NCBI GenBank assembly: GCA_023427125.1
Contig: JAEZBP010000645.1
Span: 1-6,034, forward strand
Reading direction: 5' to 3'
DNA: 6,034 nucleotides
From: Pseudomonadota bacterium
GTDB taxonomy: Bacteria > Myxococcota_A > Polyangia > Polyangiales > Sandaracinaceae
This document shows positions 1 through 5,564 of this stretch, piece after piece. How positions within the stretch are numbered: the first letter of the stretch is position 1; each line of letters opens with the position of its first letter. A model generated the notes under the pieces. That model was not told the DNA's origin. It saw nothing but the letters and a program-made list of their open reading frames with translations, and searched no databases. Made by a program: the position numbers and the translations under genes.

Positions 1-471
1 GATCCGCTCGGGCGGCGAGGGCTGCTCCGGCCGCGTCCGAGCGATCTTGCGCAGGACGGCGTTGACCACGCCCGAGAGGCGAGGCCCTCGCTCGCGCTTC
101 ACCAGCTCCACGGCCTCCGAGACCACCGCGTGCGGCGGCACCCGCGACAGGTGGAGCAGCTGGTACGCGCCGACCCGGAGCGCCGCGCGCAGGTAGGGGT
201 CCAGCTTGCCCGGCTTCGAGAGGTGCGCGTCGAGCGCGGCGTCGAGCCGCGGAAGGACCCGCAGCGCGCCGTAGGTGATCTCGGTGGCCAGCCCGGCGTC
301 ACGCCGATCGAGCCCGGCCCGCGCGATCTCGGCGTCGAGCGACGGAGTGGCCCACGCGTCCTCGGTCGCCACCCGGAAGAGCACCCGCGTCGCCACTGCG
401 CGTGCGGACACTGCGCGCGCGGACACGGCGCGCGCCGAGGCGCTGCGGGCCGAGGGGGGTCGCTCGCTCAT
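1..471 (-). CDS. rsmB: 16S rRNA (cytosine-C5)-methyltransferase RsmB, N-terminal part (truncated by window edge)
   Basis: The frame is open from an ATG at 471 to base 1, giving 157 residues without a stop. After an Ala/Arg-rich leader (about residues 7-26) it reads as the NusB-like RNA-binding domain of RsmB/Sun/Fmu: ATRVLFRV near residue 27, the ITYGALR segment where the family has 'tYGtLR', YLRAALRVGAYQLLHL, then VPPHAVVSEAVELVK and LSGVVNAVLRKIAR, close to the family signature 'hAvvnEaVelak...gfvNavLR'. The catalytic SAM-binding Rossmann domain with its two cysteines would lie beyond the left edge. The family methylates C967 of 16S rRNA (E. coli numbering) in the cytoplasm. The ATG overlaps the rseP stop as ATGA, with a purine-rich AGAGGA about 10 bases upstream, which favours this start and implies translational coupling. 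The leader also holds in-frame GTG codons, so a start up to about 25 residues later is possible. Free NusB is less likely because of the VVNAVLRKI ending and the lack of a stop. Confidence 0.9.
   Translation of the reverse strand, partial: MSERPPSARSASARAVSARAVSARAVATRVLFRVATEDAWATPSLDAEIARAGLDRRDAGLATEITYGALRVLPRLDAALDAHLSKPGKLDPYLRAALRVGAYQLLHLSRVPPHAVVSEAVELVKRERGPRLSGVVNAVLRKIARTRPEQPSPPERI
394..438 (-). repeat. Three in-frame 15-base tandem repeats at the start of rsmB
   Basis: On the plus strand the units are CACTGCGCGTGCGGA, CACTGCGCGCGCGGA and CACGGCGCGCGCCGA, at 394-408, 409-423 and 424-438. The first two differ at one position and the third at a few. Read on the minus strand each encodes S-A-R-A-V, giving three SARAV copies at residues 12-26 of RsmB, just before the NusB-like fold begins. 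Each unit ends in a GTG codon, so each copy also carries a possible in-frame alternative start. The unit length is a multiple of three, so copy-number change would preserve the frame. Confidence 0.85.
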
Positions 472-2168
472 GCGCCGGTCGTCCTCTCCCACCAGTCGAC
501 GATGCCCGGCCAGAGGTGCTCGAAGTCGTTCTTGAACGCGAGGATCATCAAGAGGACGACCAGCACCAAGCCGACGAGCGAGGCGTACTGGCGAACGCGC
601 AGGTTGACCGGGCGGCGCGCGACGCCCTCGAAGACGATGAAGGCGAGCTGGCCGCCGTCGAGCATCGGGATCGGGAGCAGGTTGATGAGGCCGAGGTTGA
701 TGCTGATGAAGGCCATCAGGCTCAGGTAGTTGAGCGGCCCCTCGCGCGAGGCCTCCGCGGTCGCCTCGAAGACGCGCAGCGGTCCGCCGATGTTGTCGAG
801 CGAGAGCCGGCCCTGCAGGAGCCGGACGATCGAGTACACCGTCAGCTCCATCAGCTCGGCGGTCTGCTCGAACGCCTGCCCCGTCGCGTAGAAGATCGGG
901 CTCGGGATGGGCACGAGCGGGTCGGCCACCGTCGGGCGCGCGTGCCCGATCGTCGCGACGTGTCGCCGGCCATCCTGCGAGAGGAGGATGAGGCGCGTGT
1001 CGCCGGCGTCTCCGGTGTCGGTCTTCGCGGTGCGCAGCCGGTAGCGCCTCGTCACCAGCTGATCGCCTCGCCGCCAGGTGAGCTCGTGGACCGCGTCCGA
1101 GGTCACCTCGACGTCGGCGAGCATCGTCTCCCAGAGCCGGATGGGCCGGTCGTCGAGCGAGACCAGCCGATCGCCGGGCAAGATGTCGGGCTGCGCGTCG
1201 GGCGAGGCCACGCGCACGTGGCGCAGATAGAGGTCCGCGGGCTCGAGCCCGGCGCGGAGCAGCGCGTCGCCGGGGCCCGGCTCGGGCACCAGCTCCGTGA
1301 GGTGCGGCTCGTACACGTCGAGCTCGACCAGCCCTCCGAGCGCGCCGGGCACGCGCGTCGGGCGCATGTACCCGATCGGGACGTTGCGGCCCTGGTTGCC
1401 GCGCAGCGCCTGCTCGAGATCGATCCAGCGCGTGACCGGCCGCGCGCCGGCGGCGATCACCCGATCGAAGGTGCGCAGGCGCGAGGCGGCGGCGGGGCTC
1501 GAGGGGGAGGTCACGCCGATGATCGCGAGCGGGTGGTGCGGCTTGATCCCGACGCGGCCGACCTCCTCGACGAGATCGAGCAGGCGCGGGTTGCGCGCGA
1601 GGTAGGGCGTGAGCGAGACCGTCTCCCGCTCGCCCTCGCGCTCGATGAGGAGCTCGATCTCTTCACCGGCGTGCTCGTTGATGATCGTCGCGAGCTCGTT
1701 GAACGTCGTGATCTCCTCTTCGTTCACGCGGAGCACGCGATCGCCCGGGACCAGCACCCCGTCGGCGGGCTGATCGGGGAAGACCGTCCCGATCGTCGCG
1801 GGGTACGTCTGTCCGTCGCCGAGGCGCACGACGAAGAAGAGCGCGATCGGGAAGACGAGGTTCATCGCCGGCCCGGCGATGACGATGATCATCCGCTTCC
1901 AGAGCGGCTGCTGCGAGAAGGCGTGGCCGTCGTCCTTGCCCTTCACCTCGTCCGAGGGGCTCTCGCCGAGCATGCGCACGTAGCCGCCGAGCGGGAACGC
2001 CGCGATCACGTACTCGGTCCCGCCGCGCGTAAAGCCGGCGATCTTGGGCCCGAAGCCGAGGCTGAACTTCAGCACGCGGACGCCGAAGAACTTGGCCCAC
2101 GCGAAGTGGCCGAGCTCGTGCACGAAGATCAGCACGCCCACGAGCACGATGAAGTAGACGACGGCCAT
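468..2168 (-). CDS. rseP: RseP-type site-2 intramembrane zinc metalloprotease (M50B) with three PDZ-like modules
   Basis: This 566-residue inner-membrane protease belongs to the RseP/S2P family, which performs regulated intramembrane proteolysis (in E. coli, cleavage of anti-sigma factor RseA) and clears signal-peptide remnants. The zinc motif HELGH is at residues 17-21 in the first membrane helix. The membrane-re-entrant beta-loop follows (FPLGGYVRMLG, about 58-68). The second helix has AGPAMN (98-103). The third metal ligand motif, NLLPIPMLDGG, is at 496-506 in the third helix, and a last helix spans about 529-546. Between helices 2 and 3 lie PDZ-like segments at about 122-187, 205-275 and 310-380. 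Each has a GDR-type or LRTFDR-type carboxylate-binding turn, whereas E. coli RseP (450 residues) has two PDZ domains. The extra length matches one more module. The ATG start gives the usual short N-terminus before HExxH, although no strong ribosome binding site precedes it. Its stop overlaps the rsmB start (ATGA). The natural substrate cannot be read from this window. Confidence 0.96.
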   Translation of the reverse strand: MAVVYFIVLVGVLIFVHELGHFAWAKFFGVRVLKFSLGFGPKIAGFTRGGTEYVIAAFPLGGYVRMLGESPSDEVKGKDDGHAFSQQPLWKRMIIVIAGPAMNLVFPIALFFVVRLGDGQTYPATIGTVFPDQPADGVLVPGDRVLRVNEEEITTFNELATIINEHAGEEIELLIEREGERETVSLTPYLARNPRLLDLVEEVGRVGIKPHHPLAIIGVTSPSSPAAASRLRTFDRVIAAGARPVTRWIDLEQALRGNQGRNVPIGYMRPTRVPGALGGLVELDVYEPHLTELVPEPGPGDALLRAGLEPADLYLRHVRVASPDAQPDILPGDRLVSLDDRPIRLWETMLADVEVTSDAVHELTWRRGDQLVTRRYRLRTAKTDTGDAGDTRLILLSQDGRRHVATIGHARPTVADPLVPIPSPIFYATGQAFEQTAELMELTVYSIVRLLQGRLSLDNIGGPLRVFEATAEASREGPLNYLSLMAFISINLGLINLLPIPMLDGGQLAFIVFEGVARRPVNLRVRQYASLVGLVLVVLLMILAFKNDFEHLWPGIVDWWERTTGA

Positions 2169-2231
2169 CGGCGCGGCGGCACTTGTACGCCGGATCGCCG
2201 CCCCGGGCCATCCGCGCGGGCGGGTTCCGTT
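2169..2231. other. Short intergenic spacer between the GGDEF gene and rseP
   Basis: These 63 very GC-rich bases separate two genes on the minus strand. There is a 6-bp inverted repeat (CCGCCC at 2198-2203 and GGGCGG at 2218-2223, 14-base loop), but no T-rich tract follows it in either direction, so a factor-independent terminator is not supported. No convincing promoter or Shine-Dalgarno sequence for rseP is visible. The short spacing is compatible with read-through from the cyclase gene into rseP and rsmB. Confidence 0.5.
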
Positions 2232-3134
2232 TCACGCCGCGGCGATGCGGTCGCCGCCACCGCGCTTGGCGCGGTAGAGCGCCTCGTCGGCCATGCGGAG
2301 GAGCGCGAGCGGGGTGCGGCCGTGCTCGGGGAAGATGGCGACGCCGCCCGAGACGCGCACCGAGAGCCGCTCGCCCTCGTGATGGTGCACGTGCATCGCC
2401 ACCCGGGCGCGCAGCTCCTCCGCCAGCGCCGCGCCCGCCTCGAGATCGTGATCGGGCAGCAGCACGCCGAACTCGTCGCCGCCGAGCCGGCACGAGAGGC
2501 CCCGCGCCTCGACGACGCGCCCCACGACGCCGCCCACCTCTGCGATCATGCGCGCGCCGACGAGGTGACCGAGGCGATCGTTGATCAGCTTCAGCCCGTC
2601 CACGTCGAGCACGATCAGCGCGACCTGCTCGCCCTTGCGCTCGGCGGCCACGAGCGCGCTGGCCATCTCCACGTCGAAGCGCCGCCGCGCCAACAGGCCC
2701 GTCAGCTCGTCCTTGTTCAGCCGCTCGAGCACCGCCGCGTCGTAGGCCTGCTCGACCGGGCCGTGCACCTCGAAGCGCACCACGGTCCGCCCGAGGATCA
2801 GCTGATCGTCGGGCGAGAGCAGGAGCTCGCCGACGCGCATGCCGTTCACCTCGGTGCGGCCCGCCCCGGTGAGATCCACCACCGCCCACCCCTCTTCGCG
2901 CGGCTCGACGCGGGCGTGGTGCCACTCGACCTCCGGGTCCGCCAGCATCAGGTCCGCCTCGGGATCGCGGCCGACGAGCGCGGGCTCCTCGAGGAGGATG
3001 CGCTGGCCGACCTGAGGCCCCGTGAGCACGACGAGGACCGGCCGCTTCGCTCCGTCCGTCGACTTCGCCAACAGCAAGCTCGAGTCGAGTCCGTCCGGGA
3101 GGGTGGGCCTCCCGCGGTCCACGCGATCGGTCAC
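2232..3134 (-). CDS. FHA-GGDEF cyclic-dinucleotide synthase with altered guanine-contact residue
   Basis: This is a 300-residue soluble protein with no membrane segment. An N-terminal tail (about 1-31, with Thr2 and Thr11) leads to an FHA domain (about 32-124) and then a GGDEF domain (about 138-296). The FHA has GR at 55-56, His73 and VNG at 96-98, but Glu70 where the phosphate-contacting Ser normally sits (V-E-W-H-H-A instead of V-S-R-x-H-A), and Gly92 where the NGT Asn is usual. The GGDEF domain has the metal-binding D177-V-D179, LKLINDRLGH (181-190), an intact GGDEF motif at 218-222 and ADEALYRAK (282-290). The usual HxxGD is HLVGA: Ala194 replaces the guanine-contact Asp (PleD D344). The inhibitory RxxD site is absent (E209-A-R-G212). 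Members of the family make c-di-GMP; Hypr members make cGAMP. FHA-GGDEF proteins are known in predatory deltaproteobacteria (Bdellovibrio DgcB). The GTG start is preceded by AGGA with a 7-base spacing. It diverges from the phosphatase gene and may head the rseP-rsmB unit. Domain calls are firm; the product is inference. Confidence 0.93.
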   Translation of the reverse strand: MTDRVDRGRPTLPDGLDSSLLLAKSTDGAKRPVLVVLTGPQVGQRILLEEPALVGRDPEADLMLADPEVEWHHARVEPREEGWAVVDLTGAGRTEVNGMRVGELLLSPDDQLILGRTVVRFEVHGPVEQAYDAAVLERLNKDELTGLLARRRFDVEMASALVAAERKGEQVALIVLDVDGLKLINDRLGHLVGARMIAEVGGVVGRVVEARGLSCRLGGDEFGVLLPDHDLEAGAALAEELRARVAMHVHHHEGERLSVRVSGGVAIFPEHGRTPLALLRMADEALYRAKRGGGDRIAAA

Positions 3135-3273
3135 GGCAAGATCCTACACGAGGGGTCCTAACGTCGCGAACAAGCAGCGCAAGCGCAGACCTCGTGGCAG
3201 GCTCGGGCCCGCCAGGAGGGCCCGTCGCGCCCGTTGCGAAACGCCGCACGCGCCTGCGAAGACGAGATGAGAA
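3135..3273. promoter_or_regulatory. Divergent intergenic region between the GGDEF gene and the phosphatase gene
   Basis: These 139 bases lie between two outward-reading genes, so signals for both must be here or inside the coding starts. On the minus side AGGA (complement of 3142-3145) is 7 bases from the GTG of the cyclase. TAGGA occurs twice on that strand, 14 bases apart (3142-3146 and 3156-3160 in plus coordinates). On the plus side a weak GAG (3264-3266) lies 7 bases from the GTG of the phosphatase. An inverted repeat sits at 3204-3224, and TGCGAA occurs at 3235-3240 and 3255-3260, exactly 20 bases apart. I could not assign -35/-10 boxes with confidence, as is common in such GC-rich genomes. 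Confidence 0.6.
3204..3224. repeat. 7-bp perfect inverted repeat in the divergent intergenic region
   Basis: CGGGCCC at 3204-3210 is the reverse complement of GGGCCCG at 3218-3224, with a 7-base loop GCCAGGA. Each arm contains the palindrome GGGCCC, so the site can also be read as two GGGCCC boxes spaced 13 bases apart. There is no T-tract on either side, so it is not a classic terminator. It lies roughly mid-way between the two start codons, where an operator or a 5' leader hairpin would be expected. Confidence 0.55.
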
Positions 3274-3987
3274 GTGGCTCGGACGATCGTCATCGGTGAT
3301 GTGCACGGCTGCCTCGAGGAGCTCGACGAGCTCCTCGAGCGCCTCGCGCCCAGCTCCTCCGATCGCCTGGTCTTCTTGGGCGATCTGATGGATCGCGGGC
3401 CCGATCCGGTCGGCGTGGTGCGGCGGGTGCGCGAGCTCGGCGCGGAGTGCGTCTACGGCAACCACGAGGACAAGCACGTCCGCTGGGCGCGGCACGAGGC
3501 GAAGCGCCGAGCGCAGCCCGACTACCGGAACCCGATGAGCTCGATGAGCGAGCGCGACGCGTGGGCGAACGCGGCGCTGACCGACGACGAGCTCGCGTGG
3601 ATGGCGGCGCTGCCCTCGTGGATCGAGCTCGACGGCTGCGTCGCGGTCCACGCGGGCTTCGAGCCGGCGCGCCCGCTCGCCGAGCAGAAGCGCGCCGCCG
3701 TGTGCCGGGTGCGCTGGGTCAACACCGAAGGCCGGATGAAGGGCGACGACGATCCGCTCGTGCAGCCCCCCTCCACGCGCCGCTGGCCCGAGCTCTGGCC
3801 CGGTCCCGCATCCGTCGTGTACGGGCACCACGTGATGGATCTGCGCGACGCGGTCGTCGACCGGCCGGCGCCCGGCGTCGAGACCTGGGGCATCGACACC
3901 GGCTGCTGCTACGGCGGGCGCCTCTCCGCGCTCGTTCTCCCGGAGCGCGAGCTCGTCCAGGTCGACGCTCGCGCCGCGCACGCGTGA
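3274..3987 (+). CDS. PPP-superfamily metallophosphatase (Ser/Thr phosphatase / Ap4A hydrolase-like)
   Basis: This 237-residue cytoplasmic enzyme has all the PPP-family metal-site motifs in order: GDVHG at 8-12, GDLMDRGP at 36-43, GNHE at 62-65, VHAGF at 125-129 (His126) and YGHH at 183-186. A family-like GIDTGCCYGG follows at 206-215. These residues bind two metal ions (commonly Mn or Fe) and hydrolyse phosphate esters. The length fits compact bacterial members such as PrpE, lambda phosphatase and ApaH-like proteins. Protein phosphatase and symmetrical diadenosine tetraphosphatase activities cannot be separated from sequence alone, so no symbol is given. The GTG start places GDVHG at the usual distance from the N-terminus; an ATG at 3267 is out of frame. 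It is transcribed divergently from the FHA-GGDEF gene and followed after 54 bases by modA on the same strand, so it may lead the mod transcript. No key residue is missing. Confidence 0.93.
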   Translation: MARTIVIGDVHGCLEELDELLERLAPSSSDRLVFLGDLMDRGPDPVGVVRRVRELGAECVYGNHEDKHVRWARHEAKRRAQPDYRNPMSSMSERDAWANAALTDDELAWMAALPSWIELDGCVAVHAGFEPARPLAEQKRAAVCRVRWVNTEGRMKGDDDPLVQPPSTRRWPELWPGPASVVYGHHVMDLRDAVVDRPAPGVETWGIDTGCCYGGRLSALVLPERELVQVDARAAHA

Positions 3988-4041
3988 CGCCACATGGCTC
4001 GGGTTGATCGACGGGGGCCCTCCTTCTACGCACCGAGCCGG

Positions 4042-4776
4042 ATGCGCGCGCGGTGGATCGTGGTGGCGGCGCTGCTCGCGTCTTGCACGACCGAGGCGTC
4101 CACCCTCTCGGTCTTCACCGCCGCCTCGCTCGGCGAGGCCATGGAGGAGCACGCGCGCGTGTTCGAGCGCGACCACGAGGGCGTCGAGGTGCGGGTGGTC
4201 CTCGCGGGCAGCCAGATCCTCTCGAGACAGATCGAGGAGGGCGCGCCCGCCGACGTCTTCGCCCCCGCGAGCCCCGCGCACGCGGCCGCCATCGAGGCCC
4301 TGCTCGAGCGGCCTCGCACCCTGGCGTGCAACGAGCCGGTCATCGTCACACCCCCATCCTCGCGCGTGCGCTCGTTCGCCGATCTCGCCGAGGTGGATCG
4401 GCTCGTCGTCGGGACCCCCGAGGTGCCGATCGGCGCCTACACGGACGCGATGCTCGCGCGCGCGCCGGACGCGCTGCGCCGCCGCATCGAGGCCCGCATC
4501 GCCTCGCGCGAGCTCGACGTGCGGCAGGTGCTCGCCAAGGTCGTCCTCGGCGAGGCCGACGCCGCGATCGTGTACCGCACCGACGCGATCGGCGCGGGCG
4601 CGGCGGTCCGCACCATCTCGATCGATCCCGCGCTCAGCGTCACCGCGCGCTACCCGATCGCGGTCGTGCGGGCGAGCCGAGAGGCCGAGCTGGCGCGCGC
4701 GTTCGTGAGCTTCACCGGCAGCGCCGAGGGCCGCGCGATCCTCGAGGCGCGCGGCTTCGTGGAGTGCGCGCCATGA
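4042..4776 (+). CDS. modA: Molybdate ABC transporter substrate-binding lipoprotein ModA
   Basis: This is the periplasmic solute-binding protein that captures molybdate (often also tungstate) and delivers it to ModB. From ATG 4042 the protein has 244 residues. A short basic start (MRAR), a hydrophobic stretch and the lipobox LLASC, with Cys15 as lipidation site, indicate a membrane-anchored lipoprotein. Family motifs follow: TAASL (26-30, Ser29), AGSQIL (55-60, Ser57), then IEEGAPADVFAPAS (64-77), PIGAYT (129-134), VRQVLAKVVLGEADAAIVYRTDA (160-182, abbreviated here by its ends; Tyr178) and a C-terminal FVSFTGSAEGRAIL. Ser29, Ser57 and Tyr178 match oxyanion-contact positions of E. coli ModA. 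The frame is open to an upstream ATG at 3994, which would add 16 residues before the signal peptide. I prefer 4042 because it gives a normal n-region, and neither start has a strong ribosome binding site. The stop overlaps modB (ATGA). No ModE-type operator was recognised upstream. Confidence 0.95.
   Translation: MRARWIVVAALLASCTTEASTLSVFTAASLGEAMEEHARVFERDHEGVEVRVVLAGSQILSRQIEEGAPADVFAPASPAHAAAIEALLERPRTLACNEPVIVTPPSSRVRSFADLAEVDRLVVGTPEVPIGAYTDAMLARAPDALRRRIEARIASRELDVRQVLAKVVLGEADAAIVYRTDAIGAGAAVRTISIDPALSVTARYPIAVVRASREAELARAFVSFTGSAEGRAILEARGFVECAP
4761..4764 (+). promoter_or_regulatory. Shine-Dalgarno for modB
   Basis: GGAG lies 8 bases before the ATG at 4773, inside the last codons of modA. 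It supports the ATGA overlap as the real modA-modB junction and chooses this start for modB, although the frame stays open far upstream. Confidence 0.75.
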
Positions 4777-5564
4777 GCTCCGCGCGGCTCGCCCGCATCG
4801 GCGGTGGGGTGCTCGCGACCACCCTCGTCCTCCTGCTCACCTTGCCGATCGTGGCGCTGGTCGCGACCGCGCGCGGCGCCGACTTCCGGCTCGCGATCGA
4901 TCGCGGGATGATCGACGCGCTCGCGCTGAGCCTCGCGAGCACCGCGCTCGCCGCCCTCCTGGTGGTCGTCCTCGGGACGCCGCTCGCGTACTGGCTGGCG
5001 CGCCGCTCGGGGCCGCTCGCGCGAGTCGTCGAGGCGCTGGTGACCTTGCCGGCGGTCACGCCGCCGGCGGTCGCGGGGGTGGCGCTCCTCGCGGCGTTCG
5101 GCCGCAGCGGTCACTTCGGGAGCGCGCAGGCGGCGATCGGGATCGGGATGCCCTTCACCCCCGCGGCGGTGGTGATGGCGCAGATCTTCGTGGCGGCGCC
5201 CTTCTACGTCCTGCCCGCCGCCGGGGCGTTCCGCGAGATCGACGACGATCTGCTCTTCACCGCGCGCAGCCTCGGCGCCGGGCCGCTGCGCGTCTTCGGG
5301 CGCATCGCCGTCCCGCTCGCGCTTCCGGCGCTGCTCTCGGCGCTCGCCGTGGCGTGGGCGCGCGCGCTCGGCGAGTTCGGCGCGACCCTGGTCTTCGCCG
5401 GCAACCTCCCCGGCATGACGCAGACGCTGCCGATCGCGATCTACGCGACCATGGAGGGCGATCTCGGGCCCGCCCGCGCGATGGCCATCGTGCTCCTCGC
5501 GTGGGCCGTCGTGCTCTTCGCGCTGCTCCGGCGCGCGCCCTTCCGGCGGAGGCTCGAGCGATGA
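4773..5564 (+). CDS. modB: Molybdate ABC transporter permease ModB
   Basis: This 263-residue inner-membrane permease forms the molybdate channel, probably as a homodimer bound to two ModC subunits. Hydrophobic helices can be seen at about 11-33, 47-76, 88-109, 128-150, 186-207 and 234-252. The cytoplasmic coupling loop lies at about 157-180: LLFTARSLGAGPLRVFGRI corresponds to the EAA motif, with the LGA and F..I.vP core kept although the Glu-Ala-Ala triplet itself reads F-T-A. The segment RALGEFGATLVFAGN (197-211) followed by PGMTQTLPIAIY (213-224) is highly typical of ModB and separates it from the related sulfate permease CysT. The start is fixed by the ATGA overlap with modA and a GGAG 8 bases upstream. 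The stop overlaps the modC start in the same way. The same frame is open back to 4053, antisense-free but out of frame with modA; that extension is not coding. Confidence 0.95.
   Translation: MSSARLARIGGGVLATTLVLLLTLPIVALVATARGADFRLAIDRGMIDALALSLASTALAALLVVVLGTPLAYWLARRSGPLARVVEALVTLPAVTPPAVAGVALLAAFGRSGHFGSAQAAIGIGMPFTPAAVVMAQIFVAAPFYVLPAAGAFREIDDDLLFTARSLGAGPLRVFGRIAVPLALPALLSALAVAWARALGEFGATLVFAGNLPGMTQTLPIAIYATMEGDLGPARAMAIVLLAWAVVLFALLRRAPFRRRLER
5548..5552 (+). promoter_or_regulatory. Shine-Dalgarno for the first modC start
   Basis: GGAGG lies 8 bases before the ATG at 5561, within the end of modB. It is the strongest ribosome binding site in the window and supports translation of modC from the ATGA overlap. 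Confidence 0.7.

Noticed and set aside
2198..2223. An inverted repeat in the GGDEF-rseP gap as a possible terminator
   Set aside because: It has only 6 bp with a 14-base loop and no T-tract on either strand. This is expected by chance in such GC-rich sequence.
402..3161. A 919-codon open frame on the plus strand, antisense to rseP and the GGDEF gene
   Set aside because: It lies opposite two genes with clear families. Its composition is Arg/Ala/Glu/His-rich with no recognisable domain, as expected when third-position G/C removes stops from the complementary frame.
3313..3339. A perfect 27-base palindrome (13-bp arms, 1-base centre) inside the phosphatase gene
   Set aside because: It encodes LEELDELLE, where GAG (Glu) and CTC (Leu) are reverse complements. 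A Leu/Glu helix with these preferred codons makes palindromes automatically, so no regulatory role is needed.
3994..4041. An upstream ATG at 3994 as the modA start
   Set aside because: It would put 16 polar residues ahead of a well-formed lipoprotein signal peptide and has no ribosome binding site. The ATG at 4042 gives a standard signal sequence.
1663..4281. An 872-codon open frame on the minus strand crossing the phosphatase, the GGDEF gene and part of rseP
   Set aside because: It overlaps four well-supported genes, two of them on the opposite strand, and has low-complexity Arg/Ala-rich sequence. It is a high-GC artefact.
4053..4772. Upstream extension of the modB frame through modA
   Set aside because: The sequence before 4773 in this frame is Arg/Gly-rich noise overlapping modA. 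The membrane protein begins at the ATGA overlap with a good ribosome binding site.
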